Assembly: GCA_030141605.1 (NCBI GenBank)
Contig: JAQGDQ010000607.1
Coordinates: forward strand, 58,960-122,959
Direction of reading: 5' to 3'
DNA from: Tubiluchus corallicola
Lineage: Eukaryota > Priapulida > Priapulimorpha > Priapulimorphida > Tubiluchidae
Length of the DNA stretch: 64,000 bases
A program made the position numbers and the translations under genes. The notes below the pieces were generated by a model. The model ran no database searches. It worked only from the letters and a program-made list of their open reading frames with translations, and was not told where the DNA came from. Below, one piece after another: positions 11,222-21,985 of the stretch. The number at the start of each line of letters is the position of its first letter. Within the stretch, counting starts at the first letter, position 1.

Positions 11222-11644
11222 GTATATGGCTATTAGTAATTATTATTTTTTTATTTGATTACGAAAACACCAAACAACAATACAATATAGCAAAATGCAT
11301 TATGATGACATGGCATACATAGTTAATATTAGTAACAATTAAAGATTTTTTTAACTTTTATGGCAATTCTAAATAGTCTTCATAGTCAGTTTACTTCATA
11401 CAGTGTCCAATGCAGTACTTGTCCTGTTGTATCCTATCAGTATCAATTATACATTTAAATCAAAACCACGTCAGCTATTTCTTAGCCCTCACTTTATATG
11501 TAACGTAACCATGTCACTCACTTTATAACCCACACCACATTATATATATCACACCGCCCATACCCCACCATGTCACTCACTATAAAACCCACACCACATT
11601 ATATCACACCGCCCATACCCCACCATGTCACTCATGTACGTTAT

Positions 11645-12003
11645 GTGTATATGTATGTATGTATGTGTCACAACAGTTCATCACTGCCTTTGTCAAACAT
11701 AGATGCACAACACACAAACATACTGAGTATTGAAGTCTGTCGCAAAAAGGCTCTGTAATGTTGTCAGCAAATGTGAAAACGTGGCAACTGTCGTCTTGGG
11801 TTTCCTAAGTGCTACAATCAATGAAAATACAGGGCACATGAGTATTGAACTGGCATGCAATCGAACACTTTCACTACATATACATTATAATTCATCTGTG
11901 CATGCAGCTTAAGTAGCGAGTTTAATGTGTTGCTAATGGCTGCAAAGAGAATGGTTTAAAAAAGTTTAAAAAGCAGTAATATTATGCGCTGGGTCAACTG
12001 AAT
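11645..12003 (-). repeat. Repeat family F, first part (minus)
   Basis: Reverse complement of about 42475-42860, including the (CATA)n-like run and the segment read as MKSVAKRLCNVVS in one frame. It lies in intron 1 and adjoins the TTTAG-tailed second part. Confidence 0.7.
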
Positions 12004-12325
12004 TTAGTTTAGTTTAGTTTATTATTATCACATTCAGTACAATATAATGACATTAAGCACACAGTGACATCAAAATTATTACATCATACTGTATCAAATT
12101 GTTATGTTTCATACACTATCATTATCATAAAAGAATAATTGTACTGCAGTGGGCTAGAGAAGCAAAGGCCACTGTCATGTAAACCCGATAAAAAAAGAAT
12201 GGATGAGTGAACAAAAAAAGAACTGGGAGAAAGGTTAGATCACACAGGAAGGGTAGAAGGATGAGTTAGTGGAAATGGTAGGAAGAAAGTTAATAGATTG
12301 CTCTGTGTTGACTTTTCCTTTAACT
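12004..12325 (-). mobile_element. Retroposon 3' end with (TAAAC)n-type tail
   Basis: On the minus strand this ends AATAATAAACTAAACTAAAC, an oligonucleotide-repeat tail typical of non-LTR retroposon 3' ends. Copies occur at 17720-18058 (plus), 36985-37315 (minus) and 42140-42475 (plus). Confidence 0.6.
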
Positions 12326-12409
12326 GTAATAATTAAACTTGTTAGTAGTAATGAACATGAAAAAAAATTAGTGGGCGAATAAACTGAATAGCGTTTAATT
12401 TTTTTTCAG

Positions 12410-12480
12410 TGCGATTTCAAGCAGATTTATGGAACAAGTTGAAGAACTTATGCAGCAAAACGATTGGTGAAAAAATGAAG
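12410..12480 (+). CDS. SARS1: Seryl-tRNA synthetase exon 2
   Basis: Acceptor TTTTTTTTCAG; residues 46-69, reading LRFQADLWNKLKNLCSKTIG then EKMK. The split first codon gives Leu where human SARS1 has Cys. The segment continues the tRNA-binding coiled-coil arm. Donor AAG|GTTAGT, phase 0. Confidence 0.88.
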
Positions 12481-12532
12481 GTTAGTAAAAAAATTCGAAT
12501 TCAGAACTGTTTTATTACCTTACCTTAGACCT

Positions 12533-12860
12533 TAGTCCTTCCCATGCACGGATGCACATTGGGCAGACAGCATTTTCCACTGGGTTCTATCGGCAGCTTC
12601 TCTTTCGATGTTCTCCCAATGTCTTTTCATAGCCCGAAGGTCTTCTTTGAAATATCTGCATCACGTTGTTTTTGGCCGACCTCTTTTCCTTTTTCCACCA
12701 GGTGGTTCCCAGCGTAACGCTATTTTGGAGTGGCGTTGTTCTGATAGGCGTAGAATATGTCCAGCCAATCTCGGCCTTCTCTCTGCGACTATTTCCTACA
12801 GCCGCCTTGACTGCGCCTGCTGTAGGACTTCCACATTGGTAACATGGTCGCGATAGGATA
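12533..12860 (-). pseudogene. LINE ORF2 C-terminal fragment
   Basis: On the minus strand one frame reads LAGHILRLSEQR, then GGKRKRGRPK, then FKEDLRAMKRHWENIEREAA and DRTQWK, the conserved C-terminal tail of LINE-type endonuclease/reverse-transcriptase proteins (GHxLR, GKRxxGRPK, DRxxW). One in-frame TGA interrupts it after GRPKTT. Only this tail remains in intron 2. Confidence 0.75.
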
Positions 12861-12985
12861 TTTATTATTTGTAGTAAAATATTGTTTTGAAAGTTTCGGG
12901 ATTTGAGCTATTCCTTCTTATTTATTGCGTTGTTTTCATTTCACTGCCAACTTAATGCGAAACTGCACAGCTGCAATAGAAATTA

Positions 12986-13458
12986 CAAGGATGAGAATTT
13001 TCCATGGATACGCGGAATTCCGAGTTTTTGGAAGACCAGTAGTGCCATTTTTGTAAATCGCGTAAATTCGTTGAGAAAATTTTTACGGACCCAGTACATT
13101 ATTTCACAAGCTGACCGCTAGTTGGTAGACCATCACTTTGTTTACATCACGTACATGAGGGTGACCACGTGTGACCAGTGTGACCTCTATGTATAAAAAT
13201 ATGGAATAAATTGTGTGGAGTTATTTGAGTCAATTGCAGACAATTTTTATATACTTTTGCATAGGAGCGGCCAGTACTTAGGCGTTTTTGAGACAATTAG
13301 GTATCATGTGTCCTTGATGGATGGGTATTTTAAATTATGTATCAAACAAGATAATTGATATTTTAAGTCCACTTAGAGGTTCTCTATGGTCACAAAATTG
13401 TAATTTGTTGCTGCGTGCGGCCTGTTTCAGAGTTTTTTTGCAATTTGTAATTCTCTTC
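12986..13458 (+). mobile_element. hAT-like MITE family B, copy 1 (degraded ends)
   Basis: Same family as 16201-16715 and 29324-29863. The left end reads CAAGGATGAGAATTTTCC and the right end GCAATTTGTAATTCTC with the final CATCCCTG lost. Internal landmarks AATTCCGAGTTTTTGGAAGA and TAAGTCCACTTAGAGG are intact. Inserted in intron 2. Confidence 0.75.
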
Positions 13459-13515
13459 GGCGCGAGTCTGAGAACTTGACATTCGCATTGATTTCAAAGT
13501 TGCTTTTTGTTTCAG

Positions 13516-13599
13516 AAAAAGGAAGCTGTTGGGGAAGACGATGCGCTACCAAATGACATGAAGGAAAATCTTGAGAAGCTCACCGCCGAAACGTTACAG
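13516..13599 (+). CDS. SARS1: Seryl-tRNA synthetase exon 3
   Basis: Acceptor TTTTGTTTCAG; residues 70-97, beginning KKEAVGEDD and ending LTAETLQ. This is the charged, variable turn between the two helices of the tRNA-binding arm. Donor CAG|GTAAGG, phase 0. Confidence 0.92.
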
Positions 13600-13775
13600 G
13601 TAAGGTGATAGCTTTGAAACCAGAAAGTCGTGGGTTCATGTCCTAGCAGAGCAGCAAACTGTTTCAGCTTTTCTAATTTTGTATTGCACTCGTGTGTTAA
13701 TGAATTTAGTGCAATTATTGTAAAACGTGTATTTTTTGTAAAGAACCGTGGCCGACTTCGCAAAGTCGTCACTAA

Positions 13776-14193
13776 GGTTGTTGTTGTTGTTGTTGGCATC
13801 CTTCTGTCTCGGAAGACAATGGAGTGTGCGCCAAGAGTCAGCTGTTGATCACATTGATGGAGCTGCAGCGTCGACTGTGGCTGAGCAGTGCGATCCTTGA
13901 ACGTCTCCAGGGCACCAGGTTGGCTGCAGGAGCTGCTGCAGTCAGTGAGCATGCTGCACTGGTCCACCTTCGGGGCTCCACTCCTGATTTGGAAGCTTTA
14001 CTCCTCTACACATGGCCGTTGAGTCACTTGACCTCCTCTGCCTTCTAGCCATTGGCTTCTTGTGCAGCTCCTCCGCCTAGTGTCGAGATACAGTGTGGGC
14101 ATCCCGCAAGCCTATCCAAGTACTACCCAGGCTCTACGTTGCTTAACTTCGGTGACCAGACGAGAACCGGTGTTTTTAACGTGATTTGGCCGT
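13776..14193 (-). mobile_element. 5S rRNA-derived SINE (SINE3 type) with 12-bp target duplication
   Basis: Read on the minus strand, the first about 85 bases resemble eukaryotic 5S rRNA: AACACCGGTTCTCGTCTG, ACCGAAGTTAAGCAACGT and GTAGTACTTGGATAGG occur in the right order and spacing, covering the internal pol III promoter. A body of about 300 bases and a (CAA)n tail follow. AGTCGTCACTAA flanks the element exactly on both sides (13764-13775 and 14194-14205). It is a complete, fairly young insertion in intron 3. SINE3 elements are known from several animal groups; which subfamily this is cannot be told by eye. Confidence 0.88.
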
Positions 14194-14377
14194 AGTCGTC
14201 ACTAAAGTAACATCATTATTACGTTCACTTAACTGTTAAAACGACGTCGTTAAATTTGTGACCATTTTGTGAAACTGTGCCCTGATCTGGAGGTACTTCA
14301 CTGAAAAAAATAATTTGCTTCAAAGTAACTTTTGTTTCACGAGGCAAGAGATAGTATCATTTGAAATTCTATAAATA

Positions 14378-14797
14378 CAATCATTTGCATGTTTTGAAAA
14401 GTTTAAGACCAAAGTGATTTTTTTCATGAAAATTGACAAAACCATCGTTTAACACGGTTCCATCTAAAACCTATTCATATATTCTTCTAGAAAAATATAC
14501 TACAGCATAGTTTGTATGTTTTTATCCAAAAATAGTCACAGTCCTTGAACATTTTAGTACCTTGTTTGGCCGCCGAAGTTGTCAATCACTGCCTTCATTC
14601 TAAGAGGCATACTGGAAATTAGGTTTTGGCAGTACTCTGAAGTAATTTCTTTAACCCAAACGTGCTTGATAACTCTTCGCAAGTCTTCAGCACTTGATGG
14701 CTGCCTGTCTGACCACTAGCAGTATGATGCAATCAACAAAGAATCTGATGCAATCAGGGTACAGTATGATGAAAAACCCGAAAACTCGAGCTTGGTC
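14378..14797. mobile_element. Tc1-like element remnant, right end lost
   Basis: Shares about 330 bases with the element at 46876-47520: GTTTAAGACCAAAGTGATTT, then AACACGGTTCCATCTAAAA, then GGCCGCCGAAGTTGTCAATC. The right TIR is present only as CTCGAGCTTGGTCTTA and stops where the duplicated exon-4 segment begins. Confidence 0.75.
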
Positions 14798-14863
14798 TTA
14801 TTGGTAGATATTGTACGTTTAATCTGTTGTATTCAGCGATTAACAGTCATACAGATAAAGAAA
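14798..14863 (+). pseudogene. Relic of synthetase exon 4 acceptor and start
   Basis: 66 bases matching 14951-15016 with two differences, covering the polypyrimidine/branch region, the AG acceptor and the first about 26 exonic bases. The acceptor AG is kept but followed by C instead of G. After 14863 the reading diverges, so use of this acceptor would not give a normal exon. Confidence 0.8.
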
Positions 14864-14950
14864 ATCAGAAAATCTGAAAAACTGTGTGCCTTTGCGACGA
14901 TTTGAACCCATCACGTTCTGTTTTCCGGGCAGCTGTGTCGTGGTGCAATT
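14864..14950 (-). mobile_element. tRNA-like insert between the two exon-4 copies
   Basis: On the minus strand it reads GCTGCCCGGAAAACAGAAC then GGGTTCAAATCGTCGC, an anticodon-arm-like and a B-box-like block. The insert near 17228-17325 shares TGCCCGGAAA.CAGAA and GGTTC.A.TC, so both belong to one tRNA-derived SINE family. Confidence 0.5.
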
Positions 14951-14989
14951 TTATTGGTAGATATTGTACGTTTAATCTGTTGTATTCAG

Positions 14990-15148
14990 GGATTAACAGT
15001 CGTACAGATAAAGAAATTGAGAGGACTTGTTGACGAAGAGATGTCAAAATGTAACTCTTCATTAGCGGAAAAGGAGAAGGAGCGAAACGAGAATATTCAA
15101 GAAATTGGAAACATTCTTCACGAATCTGTGCCTATTAGTAATGATGAG
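14990..15148 (+). CDS. SARS1: Seryl-tRNA synthetase exon 4
   Basis: Acceptor TGTTGTATTCAG; residues 98-150, beginning GLTVVQIKKLRGLVDEE and ending ESVPISNDE, matching the end of the helical arm and the linker into the catalytic domain. Length fits the family with no gap. Partial copies of this exon lie on both sides (14798-14863 and 15434-15497). Donor GAG|GTAAAG, phase 0. Confidence 0.92.
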
Positions 15149-15433
15149 GTAAAGTAGGATTTTGTATTTTGCGCTTCCGTAGATTTTGTAGAAAGTGCAC
15201 TTTGGGTTGAACATTCGTACTTTCAACCGCCATTACGAATGCAGTTCTTTAGCGAATTTAGTCGTGTAATACACGGTTGGAAAGCCCATGAAATTCTCTA
15301 TCTAACATAGTTAATTAAAAAGTAATGTAACGTGTAAAAAATAACTCAAACCCTAGTTGTAAAATCGCCATATTCGGACTTGCAACGATACTTTTTCCGG
15401 AGTCCAAAAAGCCATTTTCGTTGCAGTATTTAA

Positions 15434-15497
15434 TGGAAACATCCTTCAAGAATCCGTTCCTATTAGTAATGATGGGGTAAAGTAGGATTTTGTACTT
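15434..15497 (+). pseudogene. Relic of synthetase exon 4 end and donor
   Basis: Matches 15105-15168 with several substitutions: GGAAACATCCTTCAAGAATC, CCTATTAGTAATGATG and the donor GGTAAAGTAGG are kept. It lies 328 bases after the real exon end and lacks an acceptor or the first part of the exon. Confidence 0.75.
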
Positions 15498-15544
15498 TTT
15501 ACATTTTTGTGCAAAAATTTGTTTCAGTTAACTACTGTTTTAAA

Positions 15545-15960
15545 TAAAATTTGTGTGTTTGCAAACCAAAACCGTCCATAAGTCGGCATAGTTAAAACTG
15601 TGTTATGACGCGTCAAAGTAGAATGACCCAGAAACTTGGTCAAATGTCAATTTTTTTGTACTTTGTAAAAACCAACGCTAAATATATTGGATTTTTATAT
15701 TCTAGCATCAAATTATCAAGAAAGTGTTAAAAAAATACTGAAAGTCTAATTTTATAGCCCCGTATCCGTTTCTCGGGCTAAAAACTAGTATTGCAATTGT
15801 AAAAAATCTTCTATTTTCAATCTCCAATAGTAACTCAAGGAAGCAGTCATTTTGCTTCTGGTTTTTCTGCTGCCAAGCCCAGATGTCCGTCAAGAAGAGC
15901 CATCTACTGCATTTAGACAAAATTCCAAAGCGTTCGTGCAAAGTCCATAGCAACCAACAT
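15545..15960 (-). repeat. Repeat family E, minus copy with an open frame
   Basis: Inverted copy of the repeat at 5290-5890. The frame 15953-15708 reads a protein similar to the one at 5532-5747, with the shared cores WLFL..IWAWQQKN and KQNDCF. Product unknown. Confidence 0.5.
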
Positions 15961-16200
15961 AGTGTTTCAATAAATTCGTTTACACTTTTATTAGATAAAG
16001 ATAATTTTAAAAATCAAGAAAGATCTGCACAAAATGTTACGCTTAGTGTCACGCTGTCATGTTTAGTGATCGTGTTTCCATGTTTTAGATTTTTCTACCA
16101 GAACTTAATGGTTTGTCATCGGTATTATAAGAATATTGCAGTTTTTTTTTGTTCAAAGAATCTTAAGACTTTTTTCTTGTAATATCTCAACAAAGTTCTT

Positions 16201-16715
16201 CAGGGATGAGAATTTTCTGCGGATACGTGGAATTCCGAGTTTTTGGAAGACCAGTAGTGCCATTTTTGTAAATCGCATAAATTCGTTGAGAAAATTTTTA
16301 CGGATCCAGTACATTTTTTCACAAGCTGACCTCTAGTTGGCAGGCCGTCACTTTGTTTACGTCACGTACATCAGTGTAACCACGTGTAGATCTCTATGTA
16401 TAAAAATATAGAATCAATTGTGCGGAGTTATTTGAGTCAATTGCAGACAGTTTTTATATACTTTTGCATAGGAGTGGCCAGTGCTTAGGCATTTTTGAGA
16501 CAATTAGGTATCATGTATCCTTAATAGTTGGGTATTTTAAATTATGCATGAAACAAGGTAATTGATATTTTAAGTCCACTTAGAGGCTCTCTATGATCAC
16601 AAAATTGTAATTTGTTGCTGGCTCCAAAGGGGCTTTGCCTTGGACCCCTTGAAATGCAATTGCAATTTGTTGCTGTTTCAGAGTTTTTCTTTGCAATTTG
16701 TCATTGTCATCCCTG
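16201..16715 (+). mobile_element. hAT-like MITE family B, copy 2
   Basis: Terminal inverted repeats CAGGGATGAGAA and TTGTCATCCCTG bound a 515-bp element without coding capacity. GTTCTT precedes and GGTCTTGT follows, a weak target duplication at best. Inserted in intron 4. Confidence 0.8.
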
Positions 16716-17079
16716 GGTCTTGTATGGTGAATGTTATTAGATTATTAGAATGCCAGACTTGATTATCTCCAATTTAATAGCGGAAGCAACAGCAACATTG
16801 TTTTATTGCACCGTTTTTTTTTACTTTTTCGTGTTTGCTTATAAGCAAGTATTGCAGTGTGTAAAAATTGTTTCGATCGGTTTCCATAGATTGACCATAT
16901 AAAAAAATTACTGTATTTTCACGATGTTTTGCTGCTTAACTGGACCACATTGACTTTTGCACATTTGTCAATAACTCCTTGTGGTGTGTTACTAAAACAG
17001 AATCTTGTAAATAAACAAATAGTCGTTCGTTAATTTGTTATTAAACACTAGTACTGAATATTAATTTTATTTGTACACA

Positions 17080-17175
17080 GATGCACACACATACGTACAC
17101 CCATACATGCACTCACACACCCACGCATGGCGCACCCATACATGACTCGCACACCCACGCATGTGCGCACTCACT
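17080..17175. repeat. CA-rich imperfect tandem repeat
   Basis: ACACCCACGCATG and CACCCATACATG alternate over about 90 bases. Confidence 0.8.
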
Positions 17176-17227
17176 CAAATAAGCATGTACTTATATTCAG
17201 AAACCAATTCATAATGCATGCAAAGCA

Positions 17228-17325
17228 AGTTTAAAAATTGTTTTGCGTCTGCATTGGGACTCGAACCTGGGCCTTCTGATTTCCGGGCAACAATCCTTTT
17301 GATGATGCACTTCCGTTCTCTGATG
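17228..17325 (-). mobile_element. tRNA-derived SINE fragment just before exon 5
   Basis: The minus strand reads TTGCCCGGAAATCAGAAGGC and then a good B box, CCAGGTTCGAGTCCCAATGC. It ends within about 20 bases of the exon 5 acceptor, so it forms part of that exon's upstream splicing context. Confidence 0.55.
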
Positions 17326-17342
17326 TGACTTTTCTTCTCCAG

Positions 17343-17483
17343 GATGAGAACCGAGTGGAAAGAACATTTGGTGACTGTAGCTTGAGAAAGAAATACTCGC
17401 ATGTCGACTTGGTTACAATGGTCGACGGTTACGAAGGTGACCGCGGGGCAGCTGTCTCTGGAAGCAGGGGTTATTTTTTAAAG
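17343..17483 (+). CDS. SARS1: Seryl-tRNA synthetase exon 5
   Basis: Acceptor TTTTCTTCTCCAG; residues 151-197, including [15 protein letters not shown] and ending GSRGYFLK. This is the start of the class II catalytic domain. Donor AAG|GTGTGC is a weaker but valid GT. Phase 0. Confidence 0.93.
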
Positions 17484-17719
17484 GTGTGCTCGGGTGAATT
17501 TTTAATGTTTTCATTAAATAACCAATTTCTTCGATAAAATTATGTATTAAAGTATTTCTCGTCAAACTACACCAGTAGTGTTTTTATCGAAATGAAAGAA
17601 TGATTAGTTTACCTCTGTCAGTCTGGTGGTTGATGCATAAAAATGGTGCAGTTATAGTTACACTGTTGCATATTTTTTCCCATTCATATTAATGGTTTTT
17701 GAGATTTAAACTTTTTATA

Positions 17720-18058
17720 ATCCTGGTACAGATTATGCAAAACAAGGCATCATTGATAAATCTTTAGAGCTGATGTCAACATAGCGCAATTTATTATCTT
17801 TCTTCCTACCATTTCCACTAACACATCCTTCTACCCTTCCTGTGTGATCTAACCTTTCTCCCAGTTCTTTTTTTGTTCACTCATCCATTCTTTTTTATCG
17901 GTTTCACATGATAGTGGGCTTATACAAGCCTTTGCTTCTCTAGCCCACTGCAGTACAATTATTCTTTTATGATAACGATAGTGTATGAAACATAACAATT
18001 TGATACAGTATGATGTAATAATTTTGATGTCACTGTGGTTAATGTCATTATATTGTCT
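17720..18058 (+). mobile_element. Retroposon 3' part, copy of family F second part
   Basis: Same sequence as the reverse complement of 36985-37345: TGCAAAACAAGGCATCATTG, then CTTTCTTCCTACCATTTCC, then CCCACTGCAGTACAATTATT. It ends near 18058 without the TAAAC tail. Intron 5. Confidence 0.65.
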
Positions 18059-18231
18059 ACCGCCTTCCGTCCCTTACTAGAAAAACACAGGAACATAAGC
18101 AGCAGTTTGCTGCCTTCTGTAGTGAAAGGGTTAAAGTTTGTGTGCCGTTAATATTTAATCATTTAATAATATGTAGTATTTATTACTACAAGTATAATGT
18201 ATAATTTAATCTCTTCTCCCCCACTTAAGCT

Positions 18232-18234
18232 TGA

Positions 18235-18328
<94 letters not shown>

Positions 18329-18346
18329 ATATATATATATATATAT
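18232..18346. repeat. (TA)n microsatellite
   Basis: About 115 bases of nearly pure TA repeat interrupted by two GTGT islands. Confidence 0.95.
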
Positions 18347-18783
18347 CATTGTATATACAAGTAAGCAATATGGTGCATTGTAATACAAGTAAGTGGTACA
18401 TTGACAGATAATCACATCATTCATATTTATAACTATTTAAGAAAAATTTTTTCACTCTTTTAGGCTCATTCAAAGTTGTAATTACATATTATGTTTTCCT
18501 TTCTCAACTTTCAGGTTCATTGCTCTGATACCATTGCTATTATTACATCATTTACTTCATCCTTATTTACATTAAGTTATCTACAGAAGCATGCATAACT
18601 ATAATCATTTTTTCATTTAAGTAAGAAGTGTGTTAATGACCGTATGGTCGTACACCCACCTCGCACTACTCAAATTATTTTATTTAAAGTTTATTAATGT
18701 GTTTGATATTGTATTTTTTGATGTGTGAAAATAAATTCATAGTTCATAAAATCACTTGATTCACTTTATTCTTGTTTTTCTAG

Positions 18784-18939
18784 GGTCCGCTTGTATTTTT
18801 AGAGCACGCCATTTTGCAGTTAGCCATGCGTATTCTTTACCAGAAGGGATATACACCATTGTACACGCCGTTCTTCATGCGTAAGGAAGTGATGCAAGAG
18901 GTGGCACAGCTCAGTCAGTTTGACGAAGAACTGTATAAG
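18784..18939 (+). CDS. SARS1: Seryl-tRNA synthetase exon 6
   Basis: Acceptor TTGTTTTTCTAG; residues 198-249, including [20 protein letters not shown], the class II motif 1 region at the dimer interface (motif 1 proline within 222-226). Ends DEELYK. Donor AAG|GTGAAA, phase 0. Confidence 0.94.
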
Positions 18940-19222
18940 GTGAAAAACGAACAAATAAAGCTTGAAAAATATTTTAGCTACATTATGTTCGTTTGTGATG
19001 TCACTAGTCAATAGTTGGGTTCGCCCGCCGTTAATTAAGATCTTAATTACTATCTAATTATCAGAAATGCTTTAGCAGTATTATAGATGTTAAAATCTGT
19101 ACCATTAACCATACTTGAAAATGGGGCAGTATATGAAAAATTGTACCGTTTTCCTTTAATAAAAATTATATCTGCACAACAAATACGTCATTAACCAATT
19201 ACCACGGACTATTACGCAGGTA

Positions 19223-20249
19223 CAGTAGTCGCCGCTTAATAGACTCACTTTAGGACCGAAGTATTTTGACCCAATTAACCCACTGAATCTATTAACCGAT
19301 GGATGTCGTATTACAGGTATAGAAGTATGAGGCATCAGCTTACTATGCACTGCAAAGGCTTTTAATGAATTTTAGAAAAGAAATAATGCCTAAATTCCTT
19401 TGTGCAGTTAAAAATTAGAAAAAAATGTTTTATAATATTAATTTATATACGTGAATTAACAATAAATTAAAAAGTGTACTTTTCTAAATCACACAAGTCT
19501 GTTTATTTTGTAAAAATTACAAAAAATCATTTTGCCTTGCTGAATGCTCAATTTCAGATCGTTTTTTTAATATTCTGCCGAGAGTACTTTGGGAAAATTT
19601 CAACTGTGCTGCTGCACACCTCTGCCCCATCTTTGGAAGTTTATCGTACTGCTCTAAAATTTTCTGTTTCTTCTTAACTGTTAGATCTTTACGCTTATGC
19701 TCCATTTTTCAAACTTCTTAACTCTATGCCCTTATTTCCTGTATGATGTTTACTCTTGTAAGTCACAAGGAATACTGGCTGATTACTGTACCTACACCTT
19801 TGACTATTAACTCATTGAGCCTGAAAGTGTGATTTGTAACTAGAGCATCAAAACGAAACCGCTAGGCAAGTGATTAAATGTTTAGCTTCCAGAAATTCTT
19901 TGGGTAACGAGGTTAATTGCAGTGGACGAGCGGGTAACAAATTTAAAGCAAAACCGCTACACTAGTGTATTAGCGCATGATAAACGTACCTGTTTACAAA
20001 CAAAACGGTACTTAATATGATTGTTTCTGTATACCTAGTGCACAAAAGGGAAGTAAAGATGACATAAAAGTAGGAAAGGCTCTTTTAGCACATACAAATA
20101 TCTTATTTTAAGTAGGTGAAGGAAAAATATCGAGTCAATCACCGATAGTTTTTATGTATATTTGAATAGAGGTGGCCCGTTCCAGGCGTTTTTGAGTCAA
20201 TTAAGCGATTGAGTCTATTAACCGTGAGTCTATTAAGCAGCGACTATTG
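19223..20249 (-). mobile_element. Tigger/pogo-like DNA transposon, internally deleted
   Basis: Inverted ends CAGTAGTCGCCGCTTAATAG and the reverse complement of TATTAAGCAGCGACTATTG are flanked by TA on both sides, the pogo/Tigger pattern. The minus-strand ORF 19705-19517 (62 aa) reads KRKDLTVKKKQKILEQYDKL then CAAAQLKFSQSTLGRILKKR, matching the CENP-B-type N-terminal helix-turn-helix of Tigger transposases. The rest of the transposase is missing. Intron 6. Confidence 0.85.
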
Positions 20250-20669
20250 TATTACAGCTGTGGCAGTGTATGAATGTATGCTGTACTGTGACAACTTTCA
20301 GCAGACTAATGAAACTGTCTCTCTTTTAAGTCACTTTTATGAAATATAAAGTCAAATGAAGTGCAACTTTGGGGCCAACGATCGGCTACACACTCTAAGT
20401 AAGCGTCACGTCTGGCTGTCCGAGTTCAACTCAAATTAATTTATCACTTTTAACGTAGAGGAATGCTGGCAAAGTATTCGATACTGTTAAGCGCGCCACA
20501 CACATCATTGTGTGACCAAAATGTATTCTGTCATGAATTTGAACTCTGAAGCGAATACGATAATTTGACTATCACGACTTTTTCCAAGCTGGTTAAGCAA
20601 GAGAGATGATTTGCTTTCCTTCCTACTAAAAAACTACTAAAAAAATCGATAGTTAAGTGATTGAGTCTA

Positions 20670-20968
20670 TGTTGTGGAGATCGCTGACATCTATTAGAAT
20701 TAAATAGAACATTGTAGAATGTTCCATTAGAATAATCATCTTACCTTGTAGAATGTTCTGGAAAGAAGCTTTAATGTAATCATACAGATTCTCACGGACG
20801 CACACTTACACATTCTCTTGTATACTTACATTTTCAGATGCACTTAAACGTTTTCCAGATTTTCACGTTTAGTGTAATCATTTCGCGTACCTTCATACTT
20901 TTGTGTTGTAGAATTCTCGCTTAATGAACGAGTTTAATTTGATGAAGTGTTTTCTGGTTTTCTCTACA
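20670..20968 (+). mobile_element. Solo LTR, decayed copy
   Basis: Starts TGTTGTGGAGATCGCTG and ends TTTTCTCTACA, and matches 56112-56449 along its length but lacks about 45 bases containing the TATA box of that copy. The poly(A) signal is mutated (AATGAA). No internal region is present. Intron 6. Confidence 0.6.
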
Positions 20969-21445
20969 TTAGGTAAAGTTTGAAAAAATAATCAGAGCAT
21001 TCGTAGCATACATGTTGTTAATTAACTCAAATTTTAAATAACCGTATCTTGTCAATAAGATTAAAAATGCGTTTTTGGCTAGTGAGTGGTGCCTCCTGGA
21101 GGGTGAGTCAGCAACATTTTACCAATTGGCAAGAACATTTTAAATTATTAGTCTAATTACATAAGTCTTTCCAGCAGGTAAGTGAAATGCTAAGTAATAC
21201 AGATTTGCATGGAAAGTACTTTGGGACATAATTTAATATTTCCTTTTCTTCCCCTGATCTACATTTGCTGCTCATGTAATGGCGCCTTCGGGAGATTTAA
21301 AATGAAAACAGACAGAAATGAAATTCTTTACATTTTAATTACAGTCAAATTATCGTACATATACGCATAAAATTGCTATGAGGTAATATAATTTTTTAAG
21401 CCGATTTTTCTGAAACCTACTTCAGGTACCCCTTTTCTCGTCCTT
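20969..21445 (+). repeat. Repeat family H/G, copy 1
   Basis: Contains GTGAGTGGTGCCTCCTGGAG followed by GGTGAGT and ends with CCCCTTTTCTCGTCCTTT. Related copies are at 31480, 41515 and 49480. The right end matches the TIR of the MITE at 44768-45233. Confidence 0.6.
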
Positions 21446-21471
21446 TAAGTACAGTTATTAATATATAGACT

Positions 21472-21922
21472 AGCAAATGCCCCGCAAAAAAATTTGCGTA
21501 CAGATACACTCATAATCAAAAATACGCAAACGTCCTACCTAGTGTTTGTTTACTTACCTAACGCAAAGCCAGCAGCAGCTTTTACTGAATTAAAGCTATA
21601 AGATTATAGGCAGAGTATAATGGATGACGTCAGAACAATGGCTTTGCGTCAACAGAAAATAGAACATCTAATTAACTCGTCGGTACTCCTCTTGGTGGAC
21701 GATTACTATAATATAGACCACATCATTGTGTAGCCCTATTCTTCCTCTTTCTAAAGAGCTATATATCTCCATCCAAGAGTCCCACCAGGCGCCGCTAGAA
21801 TGTTTTTTCTGCGGGCTGTTTGACCAAAATTTCGAAAAAAATCGCGAGTTGGGTCCGGGAAAACGCCCGTTACGGGACGCCGTGACCCTCTATATGCCGT
21901 CGTCGGAGCTGTAGCCTCGAAT

Positions 21923-21960
<38 letters not shown>

Positions 21961-21985
21961 AGTCGAATTAATATATACAATTAAT
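21472..21985 (+). mobile_element. Repeat family A, plus copy with (TA)n
   Basis: CTAGCAAATGCCCCGC start, full family body, then GCCGTCGTCGGAGCTGTAGC, a (TA)n run and ACCAGTCGAATTAATATATAC as in the copy at 4458. Intron 6. Confidence 0.8.

Noticed and set aside
14100-14193. Functional 5S rRNA gene
   Set aside because: Only part of the 5S sequence is present, with many differences, and it continues into a SINE body with a target duplication.
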